DNA of 64,000 nt from Ananas comosus. Its lineage: Eukaryota > Streptophyta > Magnoliopsida > Poales > Bromeliaceae. The position numbers and the translations under genes are program-made. The first letter of the stretch is position 1. Each line of letters opens with the position of its first letter. Of the stretch, positions 24,745-35,767 are shown piece by piece. The notes below the pieces were generated by a model. That model did not search any database. It was not told the origin of the DNA and saw only the letters and a list, made by a program, of their open reading frames with translations. The stretch is from the NCBI RefSeq assembly GCF_001540865.1, contig NC_033642.1, forward strand, positions 1,087,450 to 1,151,449, in the 5' to 3' direction.

Positions 24745-25540
24745 CAGCTTTCTGGTGTCTTCTTTTTTAAGGGTAATATCCTTCCAAAATTTATTTTTGA
24801 ATAATCAAAAGTATTTTATTAGTTTCATACTAAAACTGGATTTTAAAAGGGTATTTTGAGTAGTGAGTGGTAAATCTGAAAATTTTTAATTATAGTAAGG
24901 AGGAGTAAATAAGCAAAAGTATCTAGTTTAAATATTATTTTAATTTTTTTCTTAGAAAACAGTACAGAACTTATTTTAATTTACCTATTCAACCTTTTAA
25001 AATTTTGATTTTATAATCTAACCTTTCAATTTGTTTGATTTGTTTCGTTTATCTTTATAAATTTAGTTAATATATTCATGCAATTTTTACTATTATAAAT
25101 TTATAATAGCAAGTTATTAGCTTAAACTTTAAAATCAAAGTATTATTGACTGATTCAAACTAAACAAATTGAAAGATTTAAATAATATGATCAAAATTTT
25201 GAAATGTTGGAGAGTTAAATTAAAAAATTCTGCTTTCCAAGTAAGTTCTATACGTCTTTACCTTTTATTTCTGTCCCCTTAATTTTCAGAGAAATGATAA
25301 TGCCTTGTTTGATAAAATTACTATGTTATTTATTTTCTTAAACACTAATTCTACACAATTTGATGTGTTGGAAGAAAGATTTTTTCTTTTTATTATTGTT
25401 ATAGCCGGTTAGCGTATAATGCAATCAATCAAGTGGTCGATGACTACGTACTTAAAAACAGAATTAAGAGCAGAAAAAACTTGTTTTTAAATCATAGATC
25501 CTTAAAAGAGGTAAAAAAGAAACAAAGAAACATCTCAATC
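24745..25540. other. Non-coding filler between SINE and intron 1 remnant of gene C
   Basis: AT-rich sequence with no match to exon 1 of the sister genes. Homology to intron 1 of gene A resumes at about 25545, so the lost exon 1 segment and much of intron 1 were replaced or deleted here. Confidence 0.5.
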
Positions 25541-27604
25541 AACATATTGAGAGAATTTTTTGCATTTTAGTGTTAAAAGAAATTAAGATTATAATTCACT
25601 AGACAACTTTTGATTGGCCAACATATGGATAGCTAGAAACATCTCGTGAGAACAACTCTCTGTATCTCTTGTTTATTTATATATAATTAACCTTTTTATT
25701 TTTTTGTTTAAATTGCTCACCTGTAGTTCATATATATGAACATCAATGATAGACATCGCAGAAAAACTACTGCAGTGGAAACCAACACTTGCAAAGAAAG
25801 TTGACAATTCAAGAAGCACTCCCCTTCACTATTTAGCGACGACCTCAAACACTTATACGGTGTGTCGATTATTGAGCTATGACACTTTTCCTGCTTACTT
25901 CTAAGACTACGAAGGTTTCTATCCGATACATAGTGCTGCGAGAATGGAGAGATGCGGCGTAATTCACAAGCTTATTAACCGTTGTCGTGATATGGACGAG
26001 TTAGTAGATAACCAAGGAAGGAATGTTCTTCATATTGCTGTACAGGACAATAGACCGACGGTCGTTAAGTATGTTTGTCGGCATCGAAAGCTTGAGAGAA
26101 TGATGAATGCAAGGGATAATCGAGGGAATACGCCGCTACATCTTGCTGTATCTTCGCATAACCAAAAAATAGTGAGCCTATTAGTGGAAAATGGAAGTGT
26201 ACATCCCAGTATCAAGAACAAGTGTGGACGAACTCCTCTAGATCTTGCGATAATTGAGATCGACTATGGCTTAATCTCAATACAGGTAAACAAAAATTCC
26301 TGCTTTAACATTCTTTATAGAAATATTGAAATTCAGAATGCAAATAAATAGACAAATTGGATACATTCACACATATATAAATAAATATCGAATACTACTA
26401 TATATATGTAAAATATGTGCATATATTGATTTCAATGTAATTCTACTATAGATTTTAGAATAGGAACGCTTGTTTTGCCATTCCAATTCGCTAGTAATCC
26501 ACAAATCATATCGTACATTCACAATTCGCAATTCAAAAGGGTGGTTAGCGAATTAGGTAGCCGTCGATGAGAGGATATGTGAACAGTAGTGCAGCCAGTA
26601 CTTGCTAATTGATCCTTCTAATGCGCTTTTCTTCTTAACTTCCAGAACCCGCAAGTCTGGATTTTCCACTGCTTACAACAGATTGGTGCCATCTGCGGCC
26701 CTCAACGACTGGATCGCTTAATATATGAAAACATCACCGTACCAAATCTCGAGAACGAACTAAAGAAGTACGAGAGCACAGCTCAAAATCTAGTAATTGT
26801 CTCAGTGCTTATCGCCACCGTGACATTCGCTGCAGATTTCACCATGCCTGGGGGTAACATAGCCGACGACCACCAAAACGGAGGCACGCCAACTCTAGCA
26901 AGAAAATTTGCTTTCAAGGCCTTCATAGTCGCAGATTTCGTCGCGTTTCTTTGCTCCATTATGGCTACAATTTGGCTCATGTATGCTGGCTCACTTGCCA
27001 TACATCCTTCTCGTCAGGCAAAACTCATTCTGCGGTCCGAAAACTTCATATACGTAGCGGCGCAAAGTATGATGGCGACATTCGCATTGTCCGCGTACTT
27101 GGTGCTGGCCCCAGTTAACATTCTCGTCGCCCTTGCTGTCTGCGTATTCGCTTTTCCTTCGGTCTTATTATGCAATCCAGAATTTCGGCAGCGGTTTCGT
27201 CTCGCAGTGACGCTAAAGAGAAGACTAGGATGGTCGGCGATGTGCGAAGCCCGATTAATAGGGCGACCTTTCGGACTTGCTACGAAGAGTTTTAACTGGT
27301 TCATCTTCCGGCCGATAGTGTGTTATTTGCTAGTATATATATTCATCTTTGGGGTATCATCAGTTCTTTCCATCAAGCATTTGCATTTTACCTTAAAGCG
27401 GGCACAATCTTTCATTATTATCATTCCAAGGACAAGCTTTTTAATTTACACTAGTCACGTCACCCTTTTTTTTTTTTCTTAATTCTAAAAAATTAAAAAG
27501 GATGGTCTAAACCCTTCGATGATTGGACGTAAAAATTACACCCAAAAAATTAGGTGTGCATTAGTATATTTGAAAATTATTTCGAGTTATCTTTGTACTT
27601 TTAA

Positions 27605-27995
27605 GCCTCCGTTTGGTTCGGGATTAAGGAAAAAGTTCCTATTCCAGAGATAAAATTAAGTTCAAGGTTAAAGAGGGGTTAAAGTTTTTTTTTGTTTGGT
27701 TGAAGGTTGGAGTTAGTCTAGAATAATGAAAAATAGTGTTTAGTTGGAGTAGGTGAGATAAAAAGATAATGATTGATAAAGAAGGATAGTGATTGATTGG
27801 AGTAAGTGTGATAAGAAAAATAGTGGGTTATTAAGAATAGAAAATAGTGTTTGGTTGGAGTTTGGTGGGGTTAGCTAACCCGTGATAATTTATTTGAGGT
27901 GAGGTTAGCTAACCCCATTCATTGTTTGGAATGTTTGGGGATAAAATGGGGGTTAAGGAGTTATTCCATCCCTTAACCTCCAACCAAACAAGGGC
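27605..27995. mobile_element. Tourist-like (PIF/Harbinger) MITE, 391 bp
   Basis: The termini GCCTCCGTTTGGTT and AACCAAACAAGGGC are inverted, flanked by the 3-bp duplication TAA. It splits the 3' flank of gene C, and the corresponding flank of gene A lacks it, so it inserted after the duplication. Confidence 0.8.
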
Positions 27996-28226
27996 TAATA
28001 AGAGAATACTCCTTGTGGAGCCTTATTCACAGTCTTAATGTGTTTGAGTCAATCATTAAAGCTTGGATTAGGTTAATGTATGATGAGTGAATATTCGTAA
28101 GTATTTTCTTATTTAACTTACTTCTTCGTGGATTCTTGATTTTTTTTTTTTTTTGGTCTACATATGAATGGGTGTATTATGATCAGTTATGCCAATTATA
28201 ATTAGGAAGTAAAAATTGATAAGATA

Positions 28227-28377
28227 ACGGACTGTACCTAGCGCAAGTGGCAAAGAGTTTGGTAATTGGTATCCGAGGTTTCAAATTCGAATCCTAATTG
28301 ATTCACATTTTCAACTAAGTTTATTTCTAAATAAATAAGTAAAGCGGGTAGTATACTAACTATCTCTAAAAAAAAAA
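28227..28377 (+). mobile_element. tRNA-derived SINE, copy 4
   Basis: Full-length: CTGTACCTAGCGCAAGTGG (A-box region), AAATTCGAATCCT (B box), the shared 3' half and a poly(A) tail. It is flanked by a target duplication of about 14 bp containing AAATTGATAAGAT (ending at 28226, repeated from about 28378). Confidence 0.88.
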
Positions 28378-28424
28378 AAATTGATAAGATGGTAGGCCTT
28401 GTTTGGCAATTACAGGGAGTAAGG

Positions 28425-28880
28425 ATGTCAATGGATATGAATACCTAAAATTTTATCCGAACATGAATCTGAATGGAGTAGATTTATCCGATGCTAACCA
28501 GATCGGATATGGATATCAAAATTGAAAACCTGACAGATTTGGATTCGGGTATGAATTTTAATTGTATCCGACCTGAACCCGAATCCGACCCGAATCTGAA
28601 ATTATTTAACATTGTATATATAGAAGTGTTTGATATTATATTTGAATTTGTATTTTAAAAATTTAGATTTAATGTAATATATTTTGAAATATTGTAAAGA
28701 GAAATAATTATTTCGGGTTTGGATTTTCAGGTTCCGGCTCGGGTTTCGAATTTTTGATTGGGTTCGCGTTTGGATATGAATTTTTAAAATCCGTCATATT
28801 CATATTTCAGATTTGGTATAGTCGGATTCGGGTTCAAGGTTTTGAAAATTAGCCCCGAATCTGAGCCGTTGATATTCCTT
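28425..28880. repeat. Degenerate GGATATGG/CGGGTT repeat element
   Basis: A stretch of imperfect GGATAT, GAATCTGA and CGGGTTCGG words has loosely inverted ends (AAGGATGTCAATGG at the left, CCGTTGATATTCCTT at the right). It resembles the inverted GC-rich element at 57109-57737 in style. No coding content. Confidence 0.45.
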
Positions 28881-29885
28881 CTGTTGTAAAATTTTGGTTT
28901 TTAATAGTTCGGTGCTGTAATAAGTGTTTGATTGATTCCGTCCTAAAAATAATGTCTCTTGTAGAAAATTAATTGGCCTGCAAAGTGCGTTACGGAAAAT
29001 ATTAATATGTATGGAGAGCACTCAACTATATATAACCCAAGGCCCCTTAACCCTTTTTAATTAATACTTCCTTAATTTATGATATTTTGAATTAAATAAT
29101 TTTAGTCAAATAATTTAATTTTATAAAATTATTTAATTGTTTGACTAAAATTACTCAATTTTAAGAAATCAAAAGTTAAAAAAATTACAAGAAAAAAAAA
29201 TAAAATTGCTTGAGCCTCTTCTAAAAGAAAATTGCTATCTGTACACCAGAAAGTGGGAATTAAATATTAAACCTTCCCATTAAGGATTTGGAAAATTATA
29301 TTTTAATATTAGAAAATAAAGAGTAATTAAACTAGTGTAAAACAATTGACCTTGAATGATAAGTGTGTAAATTTTACCGACTCCTTTGGACGTACAAGTA
29401 GTGTACGTGATTGGAAAATAAATGGGATGACTCATTCATATTCCGGATTGGAATGAGAATCAAAATCCGATTCTCCTAAAACTAACAACGGACGAATATC
29501 GAAATCAATGAATCTCATTTAATTTTAGGATCTAAAATATGTGAATCAAACAACAAGCTGTTATTGTCAATTAAAGAATTGATGAGGAAGTGCATTAAAT
29601 AGAAAATACTGACCTATATATGGTTGTGAAAAGTATATCAACGGCATGGCTCACATTACATCCTAGCTAGCTCCACGGAGCTGGGGACATACCTAACATA
29701 GGCTGTTTAAAAGATCTTCTGGGTAATTAATAAACGTAAGATCCCCACATACAAGAGCTTAATTAATTATAATTGACTCAAACCCATAATCAGGACCCTA
29801 ATAAAATAGACCCAAACATGCAAGGACTCTTACATAAAAGAACAACAATAACAAGCAAAACAAGCAGCTAACATTAAAAAAAGAC
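28881..29885. other. Intergenic, no gene seen
   Basis: AT-rich sequence without recognisable coding content. A short inverted repeat around 29095-29150 (TTTAGTCAAATAATTTAA and its partner) suggests a small foldback. Confidence 0.4.
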
Positions 29886-30046
29886 ACTGACCGTCCCTAG
29901 AGCAAGTGGCAAAGGGCTTGGTGGTTGGTATCCGAGACCCAAGTTTGAATCCTAGTTGATTCACATTTCCAGCTAAGTTTATTTCTAAATGAAATAAACA
30001 AAGCGGGTAGCGTGTTACCTATCTCTTAAAAAAAAAAAAAAAAAAA
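29886..30046 (+). mobile_element. tRNA-derived SINE, copy 5, with clear target duplication
   Basis: Best-preserved copy. It has CCGTCCCTAGAGCAAGTGG, GGCTTGGTGGTTGG, AAGTTTGAATCCT, the shared 3' half and a poly(A) tail of about 20. A target duplication of about 16 bp (AACATTAAAAAAAGAC) lies on both sides (29870-29885 and 30047-30062). Long, A-rich, variable duplications fit L1-type reverse-transcriptase target priming. Confidence 0.92.
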
Positions 30047-30157
30047 AACATTAAAAAAAGACCCTGGGATTGCGGTTCACAGGCTCAAACTTCTTGTGAT
30101 GGATTGGGACCTTCTTCTCGGGCCATAAACATCTGTAAGTAATTGTGTGTGTGTGCG

Positions 30158-30168
30158 CGCGCGCGTGC

Positions 30169-30227
<59 letters not shown>

Positions 30228-30256
30228 NTCAAAAAAAAAAAAAAAAAAAAAAAAAA
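30158..30256. repeat. Poly(T)-N-poly(A) run
   Basis: A GT/GC run is followed by about 57 T, a single N at 30228, TC and about 26 A. It is probably two homopolymer tails joined at an assembly gap. It lies just downstream of gene D exon 3, so the true 3' end of gene D is uncertain. Confidence 0.8.
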
Positions 30257-30336
30257 CACTAAAAAAAGACTAAACGCGATATACAAGAGTGATGGAATCG
30301 CCACTACAAGCGGCACTAGAAAGATAATGATATACG

Positions 30337-30981
30337 TCAGTAAATATTGCGCATAGATCGTGCCACACCGACTTTGCACATCCTCCACCATCCAAGTCTT
30401 GACCTTAGCACGCTTGCCAGACGAAATTGCTGCGATATCCGTGGGCTTGCAAACAATAGTATCAAAGGGAAAGCGAATATGCAGGCAAGAATGGAGAAGG
30501 GTTTGTCAACTGGAGCCAGCACCACATACACCGACATCACGAATGCGGTCACCATACTATGTGCGGCCACATTTAGGAAAATGGAGGAGCGGATGAGGAA
30601 TGCACTCCGAATAGTAGGATCTGTCGTAGGTGAGCCAGCATACATAAGCAACATAGTGGCTATGCTGGAGCAAATAAATGCTAAGAAGTCCGAGATTATG
30701 AAAGCCTTGAAAGCAAATTTCCTTGCTAAAGTTGGTGTGCCACCGTTTTGGTGGTCGTCAGCTTTATTGCCCCCCGGCATGGTGAAAGCTGCGGCGAATG
30801 TCACAGTAGCGATAAGCACCGAGGCAATAGCTAGGCTTTGGGTTGTGCTCTCGTACTTCTTCAGTTCTTTCTCCGGATCTAATCGAGTCTTTTTTTCATC
30901 GACCAACTTGTCCAGTCGTCGTTGAGGGCCACAGATGGCTCCGATCCCTTGTAAGCACCGAAATATGAACACACTCGGGTT
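30337..30981 (-). CDS. ACD6-like gene D, exon 3 (PGG domain, C-terminus frameshifted)
   Basis: The exon follows an acceptor TTCTTCCAG and starts AACCCGAGTGTG, the same start as in genes A and C. It encodes KKYESTTQ, the PGG motif FTMPGG, DDHQNGGTPTL and three membrane helices. It then ends early at a TGA shortly after RLGWWRMCK. The fourth helix is still present in the neighbouring frame (a hydrophobic stretch beginning YLLTYIIIFLVPLV). From the GGATGG codons to the start of that helix, gene D has 41 bases where gene B has 45, so a net loss of 4 bases explains the frame change. Either the gene makes a protein missing its last helix or the frameshift is an assembly error; the poly(T)-N run is only 80 bp away. 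Confidence 0.82.
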   Translation of the reverse strand, partial: NPSVFIFRCLQGIGAICGPQRRLDKLVDEKKTRLDPEKELKKYESTTQSLAIASVLIATVTFAAAFTMPGGNKADDHQNGGTPTLARKFAFKAFIISDFLAFICSSIATMLLMYAGSPTTDPTIRSAFLIRSSIFLNVAAHSMVTAFVMSVYVVLAPVDKPFSILACIFAFPLILLFASPRISQQFRLASVLRSRLGWWRMCKVGVARSMRNIY

Positions 30982-32361
30982 CTGGAAGAAGAAGAAGAAT
31001 TGAACATGAAATATATATATATATTTAAAGACCAATTAATAGGGTATTGAAAAATCCACATTACCGGAGGATGTTGGAAAGAGATCAACTTAGTTATGTT
31101 ATTCCTATGTATGCTTTTATTAATTAGGATAAATTTGATTATTTTGAACTTTATCATTTTATTGGACTTTGTTCTTACATATCCTGTAATTAATAAGGGC
31201 AGAGATGACGAGGGGCAAAGAAAAAAGAACAAGAGAAATGGGAGAGAAATAAAATAAGGGTATTCTGATCAATTTATGAAAATTTCAGTTCTAATCTTCA
31301 AAATCCAAAAAAAAAAGAGTCATATTTTTGCAAAAATGCAAAACCAGTAATTTTTTATGCAAATTAGCCAATTAAATACAATAATTAAATTTGAAATTAA
31401 ATAAAAATTCGGTATCGTATATGCTTAATCTCATGACATTATAAATTTGAATTAATGCAAAAAATTTAAGCAATGAAGATTTAAATTTTGAATTACACGT
31501 ACTATGTTTTATATGTTTTTAAGTAGAGTCATATGAAAACCAGAATTATCATCTATTCTTTATCTCATGACACTATAAATTCTGAATTAATAACAAAATT
31601 TATGTTATGAAGTTTTCAATTTTGTTATTATTCTAAATTTCGGATTTTGAGCAAAATCATCTACACTTTCGAATTATCTATTTTATTTCATCAAATTGTA
31701 AATGTTGAATTATATGGATTTAATGTATTTTCTACTTTATCTATATCAAATTACTATAAACCAACTGAAAGAAAATTGAATTAAATGACTAAAATTTGAA
31801 TGGATAAGTTCAATATTCTCATGCAAGGAAAACCTTAGGTTGGGAGCTCTCCAAAGATGCCGCGTTAAGAAGAGCTAATCTATCGTCACATGTCACTTTA
31901 TCTCTATTAAAATATTATAATTTTTTCTCCTAAGGCTTTAATTTTTTTGAATTTTAGTATTGAAAAATATCCAACAAACAATTGAATAAAAGCAAAACTA
32001 ATATGTGACAGTAAATCAAATGTAATTTTCCAACGAGTCATTGTTAGTAAGCTCCCCACTGAAGTTTTGTTGCTCGGGAACCCTATTACTGGATAACATC
32101 ACCAATACCAAAATAAGGCTTCATGTGATGCAAGACCCTAGTGCAAGTTGCTCCCAAAGATCAATAAGCAATGAATTTTAATTTAAATTTGCTTCAATAT
32201 ATATGTGTGTGTGGGCTACTATTTTTTTTTTTTTTTTGTAGTATATACTATTAACTTTTGGGTCTTTGGATCCATACCTTTTACTTGTTGGTGGTAATAA
32301 TAATAACAATCTAACAGTCCAAAAGTTACAAATGATGCTTCCGAAAAAATAGTAACTCAAT

Positions 32362-32402
<41 letters not shown>

Positions 32403-32404
32403 CN
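30982..32404. other. Intron 2 of gene D, left part, no gene seen
   Basis: AT-rich sequence with several long ATTAAATTTGAAT-type stretches, ending in a CT/TA microsatellite (about 32362-32402) and a single N at 32404. No coding motif was seen on either strand. Confidence 0.45.
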
Positions 32405-32680
32405 TTATTTTTGATGATAGAGTTTTTGAATCGACGATCCATACAATTAAACATTATTTAAAGCATTTAAAATTTCTAGAAATCAAATTTTATAATTTTT
32501 CGACATCATTTACCTTACGATATAAAGATCACAAAATTGACAATTTTTAACGGCCGGTATGAGATACTTGCTAGTTTAGCAGTACAAAAAAATTAAAATA
32601 GGTTGAATTTTTGATAAAAAATTCTATTCATTATATAAATAAAGATCAATAACTCCAATCTTAAATTGAAGGATTCGATC

Positions 32681-35462
32681 TGTAGTATCCTTAGTTTTTG
32701 GGTAGCATGTAAGATTTCAGCATCTGAGGTTTGTCGACACATCTAGAGAGTGTTGGGACAAGTCGGAGTCGTTTTGGCGCGAAATAGACGCAAAACGGAC
32801 TCAGTGCGACGCGAGAGCAGAGTTTTAATATTGGAATCTGCAAAGTGCAGGTTTTCAGTATTTAGTACCGGTACCCCAGTGTACTTCCAATCAGACTGTT
32901 CTCGGGTTGCGCCAATTTGATGCTGAGTACCGGTGCGGCATCGGGCTAGTACCGGTACCCTATGTGCGAGCTTGCGAGTTGAGAGGCCATTTGAGTTGGT
33001 AGAGGATATTGTAGTCTTGTGGAGATGGTAAAGTGTAGAGTTGTCCTTTGGTTGGTGGATAAGGATTCCACCTACCCCATGCTTATCAACTCAATTTATG
33101 AATACACATATCAACCCAATTTACCTGAGGGTGTGCACTTTTCTATTTCTTTCTCTCTCTCTCTCTAGTTAATTATATGCTTGGTGGAGGCCACGACGGC
33201 TTGAGCTCGGATCGACGTTGACATTGCGCCGGAGAGCCGTTCGAGCGTGTGGACGTCGCAGTTGCACCGTTGGAGGCCGGGCGAGCGTGTGTTTTTCTTT
33301 CTCTCGACTTCTCGCCGTGGTTGGATTAGCGTTTCGAGGTGGGTTGGAGTTTACCGAAATCATTGAAATATCTTCTAAGTTTTAGCATATGTCGACATGT
33401 ATCATTCGTTTATTTTCTTACTAGTACTCGAATTCATGGATTAGTGTTTAAATCTGAATTTGGAGTTAAGCCAGTAATTTAATTTTACATGTTGGATTTA
33501 AAATTGATTTAGGAGAAAACATATAGATTCTACACTGTCACTTTCTGAAAAATTACCAGATTTAGCTTTTGAAGCTGTTGCGCCTTGTATCCACGCTGTT
33601 AGTGCGCATTTGATATTTGGATAGCTTCTGAAACTGTTGTACTTTGTATCTACGCTGTTAGTGCGCATTTGATACTCGGATACCTTTAAGCGCTGTGATT
33701 CATTTGTATCGCTGCTGTTTGTATGCGGTGGGTTCCCAGATTAGTGTAGGATGAGTTTACGCTCGTGCTGGGATGCCGAGCTTATTTTACAGCTGTGTGT
33801 AGACTGTTTCGGATTGTCGGATGCCGTTGCGGTTGACGGTGGACCCAGTTTGCTATTTTTGCATCAGATTGTGCCGAGGGTACGTGAGTTTTGGTGGTTA
33901 AACCAGTTAGACCCATTTGCTTTGATTATAGCCTGTGAGAGTCTGATTGAGCTCGATAGAGACACGCTTACATACTTGATTGGGTAGCGCCCACGAGTGC
34001 CACTCCGGATGTGGGCTTTGTGCGTTTGCGTAAATGTCGTAGTGTCTAGTGTGGACTTGCTCTTCACCAATTACTCAGCGTTGTGGTGGTTGGTGTAGCT
34101 TCGGCAGGCGGGACGGGTGCGTTCACAGTCCCTAGTGAGATTGGGTCAGAGATTGATTTTTCTTTCCCTACAGATAGTTAGTATTGGATCATGATAGTAT
34201 AGTGGCATATAGTTGTTGATTGTTTCCAGTTCTTTTACTATCATTGAGCATACTTTCTGTAAACTTATTGGGTGAGTCGTTGACACTACAAAAAAATGTG
34301 CCTATGCCGACGCTTTTATGCCGACGCTTTTTAAAAGCGTCGGCAATTTTCTCTACTGTTAAAATTTTACCGACGCTAGGGTTTAGCGTCGCTATTTATA
34401 ACGCGAGAAACCAAAAAGAGCTTACTAATTAATTATTATTAAAATCGATGTGCCCCTTTTTTGTTAGGCTTTTCATCATCTCCCTCATCTCTCTCCCGCT
34501 CAACCCCTTCTCAACACGTCTCTCCTCCGAAACAAGGGTTTGCCCGCCTCTCCTGAATACATGCCTTCCTCGCCTCGTTGTTGCCACCGTGTCCCTCCAG
34601 GTCGGCGCACCGCCTTCTAAACCCTTCTCCACCTCGCCGCGACTTCGCTTTCCCTTTTATTTTCAAGGCAACAACTCGCCGGTCTCCAGCGGCGAAGGAG
34701 GAAGGCAAGCAGGGAGGAGGATTTTGACGTCGACGTCTCGAGAAGAATCCCTTTGTTTTCTGGTTTGTTTTTATTTTATCCATTATTTTTGGTTCTAAGT
34801 TTAAATCCCAAGTTTGGGAGGCATGAAGAATGCACGATTCAACCAATTCCTTGGAATTGGATGGTAGGTTAGGAGTTTTTCCTGTGAGATGTAAATTTTA
34901 ATTTGTGTTTGAGTTTAGATTTAGAGGAGAGGAATGCATTTTGAAAATTTTAGAGTTCCTCTGTATAGCTATGGTTGGAGAGAATATTTTGATGAAAAAT
35001 TTTAGCAACAGGATCAAGTGGTGTAGTAGCGGTACCCACTAAGAACTATTTCTTTTTGCAGTAGTTCTCACACCCAGTTGTTGACCCCTTTTTGCAGAGC
35101 CTTCGTCCGCGGCTGCTGTTGTTGCTGTTTTGGATCGTGGAAAGGGAGTCGCGAAGTAGATCCCTTCCTGTTTTATTGTCGTGCTAGAGGAGTACCACCC
35201 ACAGATAATTTTTTGGGTATTTATGTACATATTGTTGTTGTCTGGGCACTCGCTGGAGCGAGTGGTGTAGTAGACATGTTGTATGTACTGGAACCCCTCG
35301 AGGTTTTATTTATATATATTCAGTTCAGTTTAGTAGCTCTTTACCTTGTGCTTGTAGCTTAAAATTATTTACAAGTACAGCTATCGCTTCGTCAGGAAAA
35401 ATTTCTATGTATACGGCGGGTCTGTTGGCGCGGCCGGAGAACGTGTAATCCGGGGCGTAATA
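32681..35462 (+). repeat. Left LTR with a secondary insertion
   Basis: It is 2782 bp against 2031 bp for the right LTR; the excess is the insertion at 34284-35026. Outside that it aligns to the right LTR with scattered substitutions and small indels. The 3' end is degraded (GCGTAATA where the right LTR has GCGTGACA). Confidence 0.88.
34284..35026. mobile_element. CACTA-type insertion inside the left LTR
   Basis: The right LTR is continuous at this point, while the left LTR is interrupted after GTGAGTCGTTGA. The insert begins CACTACAAAAAAATG. It then has AAAAGCGTCGGCAA/CCGACGCTTTT subterminal repeats, and it ends near GTGTAGTAG, a degraded inverted end. It has no transposase. The interior (34448-34760) is CT-rich with no recognisable product. 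Confidence 0.65.
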
Positions 35463-35470
35463 AATTAAGT

Positions 35471-35482
35471 TGGTATCAGAGC
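35471..35482 (+). other. Primer-binding site (initiator tRNA-Met type)
   Basis: TGGTATCAGAGC, eight bases after the left LTR, is the standard plant LTR-element primer-binding sequence. Confidence 0.85.
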
Positions 35483-35767
35483 TTAGAATTAGGTAGTTGG
35501 GACCTAGGAACCCTAAGTTTGGCAAACCTTAAGAAGGCAAGACGCGAGAGGCGTGATTTATTGCAAAAGTCAGCGATTGAATTGTTCTAATTCCTCCTAG
35601 AGTGGAGTGAGTGATTGAAGAAGTGTCTGTTTCGGCCAAGAAAATTATATCAGCTGCAGACGACATAATTTTGAGGAGAAACAGGGGCAGCCTTCTAAAC
35701 TTTCACTTGATTGGATCGAGAGTTGATTGTGTTTTGTATCTAACCCTTGTTTTGATTACAGATAGCC

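Larger units (their letters stand above)
24272..27482 (+). pseudogene. ACD6-like pseudogene, gene C
   Basis: Remnant exons are 24272-24610 (exon 1, truncated), 25753-26285 (exon 2) and 26646-27482 (exon 3). Exon 1 begins with an acidic leader including a run of seven Glu from a GAA repeat. It then follows gene B up to the residues before the first ankyrin repeat, where a SINE starts at 24611; the rest of exon 1, roughly 450-550 bp coding for five ankyrin repeats, is missing. Exon 2 keeps the 533-base length and both splice sites but has an in-frame TAA at 25902-25904, where A and B encode Ser. In exon 3 the family stop is changed from TAA to TTA, adding 27 residues up to a new TAA. The PGG motif is intact. 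Exons 2-3, introns and 3' flank match gene A closely, so C is a tandem duplicate that has since decayed. A short transcript from exons 2-3 cannot be excluded. Confidence 0.88.

Noticed and set aside
29886..30046. Functional tRNA gene from the B-box-like GTTCGAATCC core
   Set aside because: No cloverleaf can be formed, there is a poly(A) tail with target duplications, and the unit is dispersed: it is a SINE.
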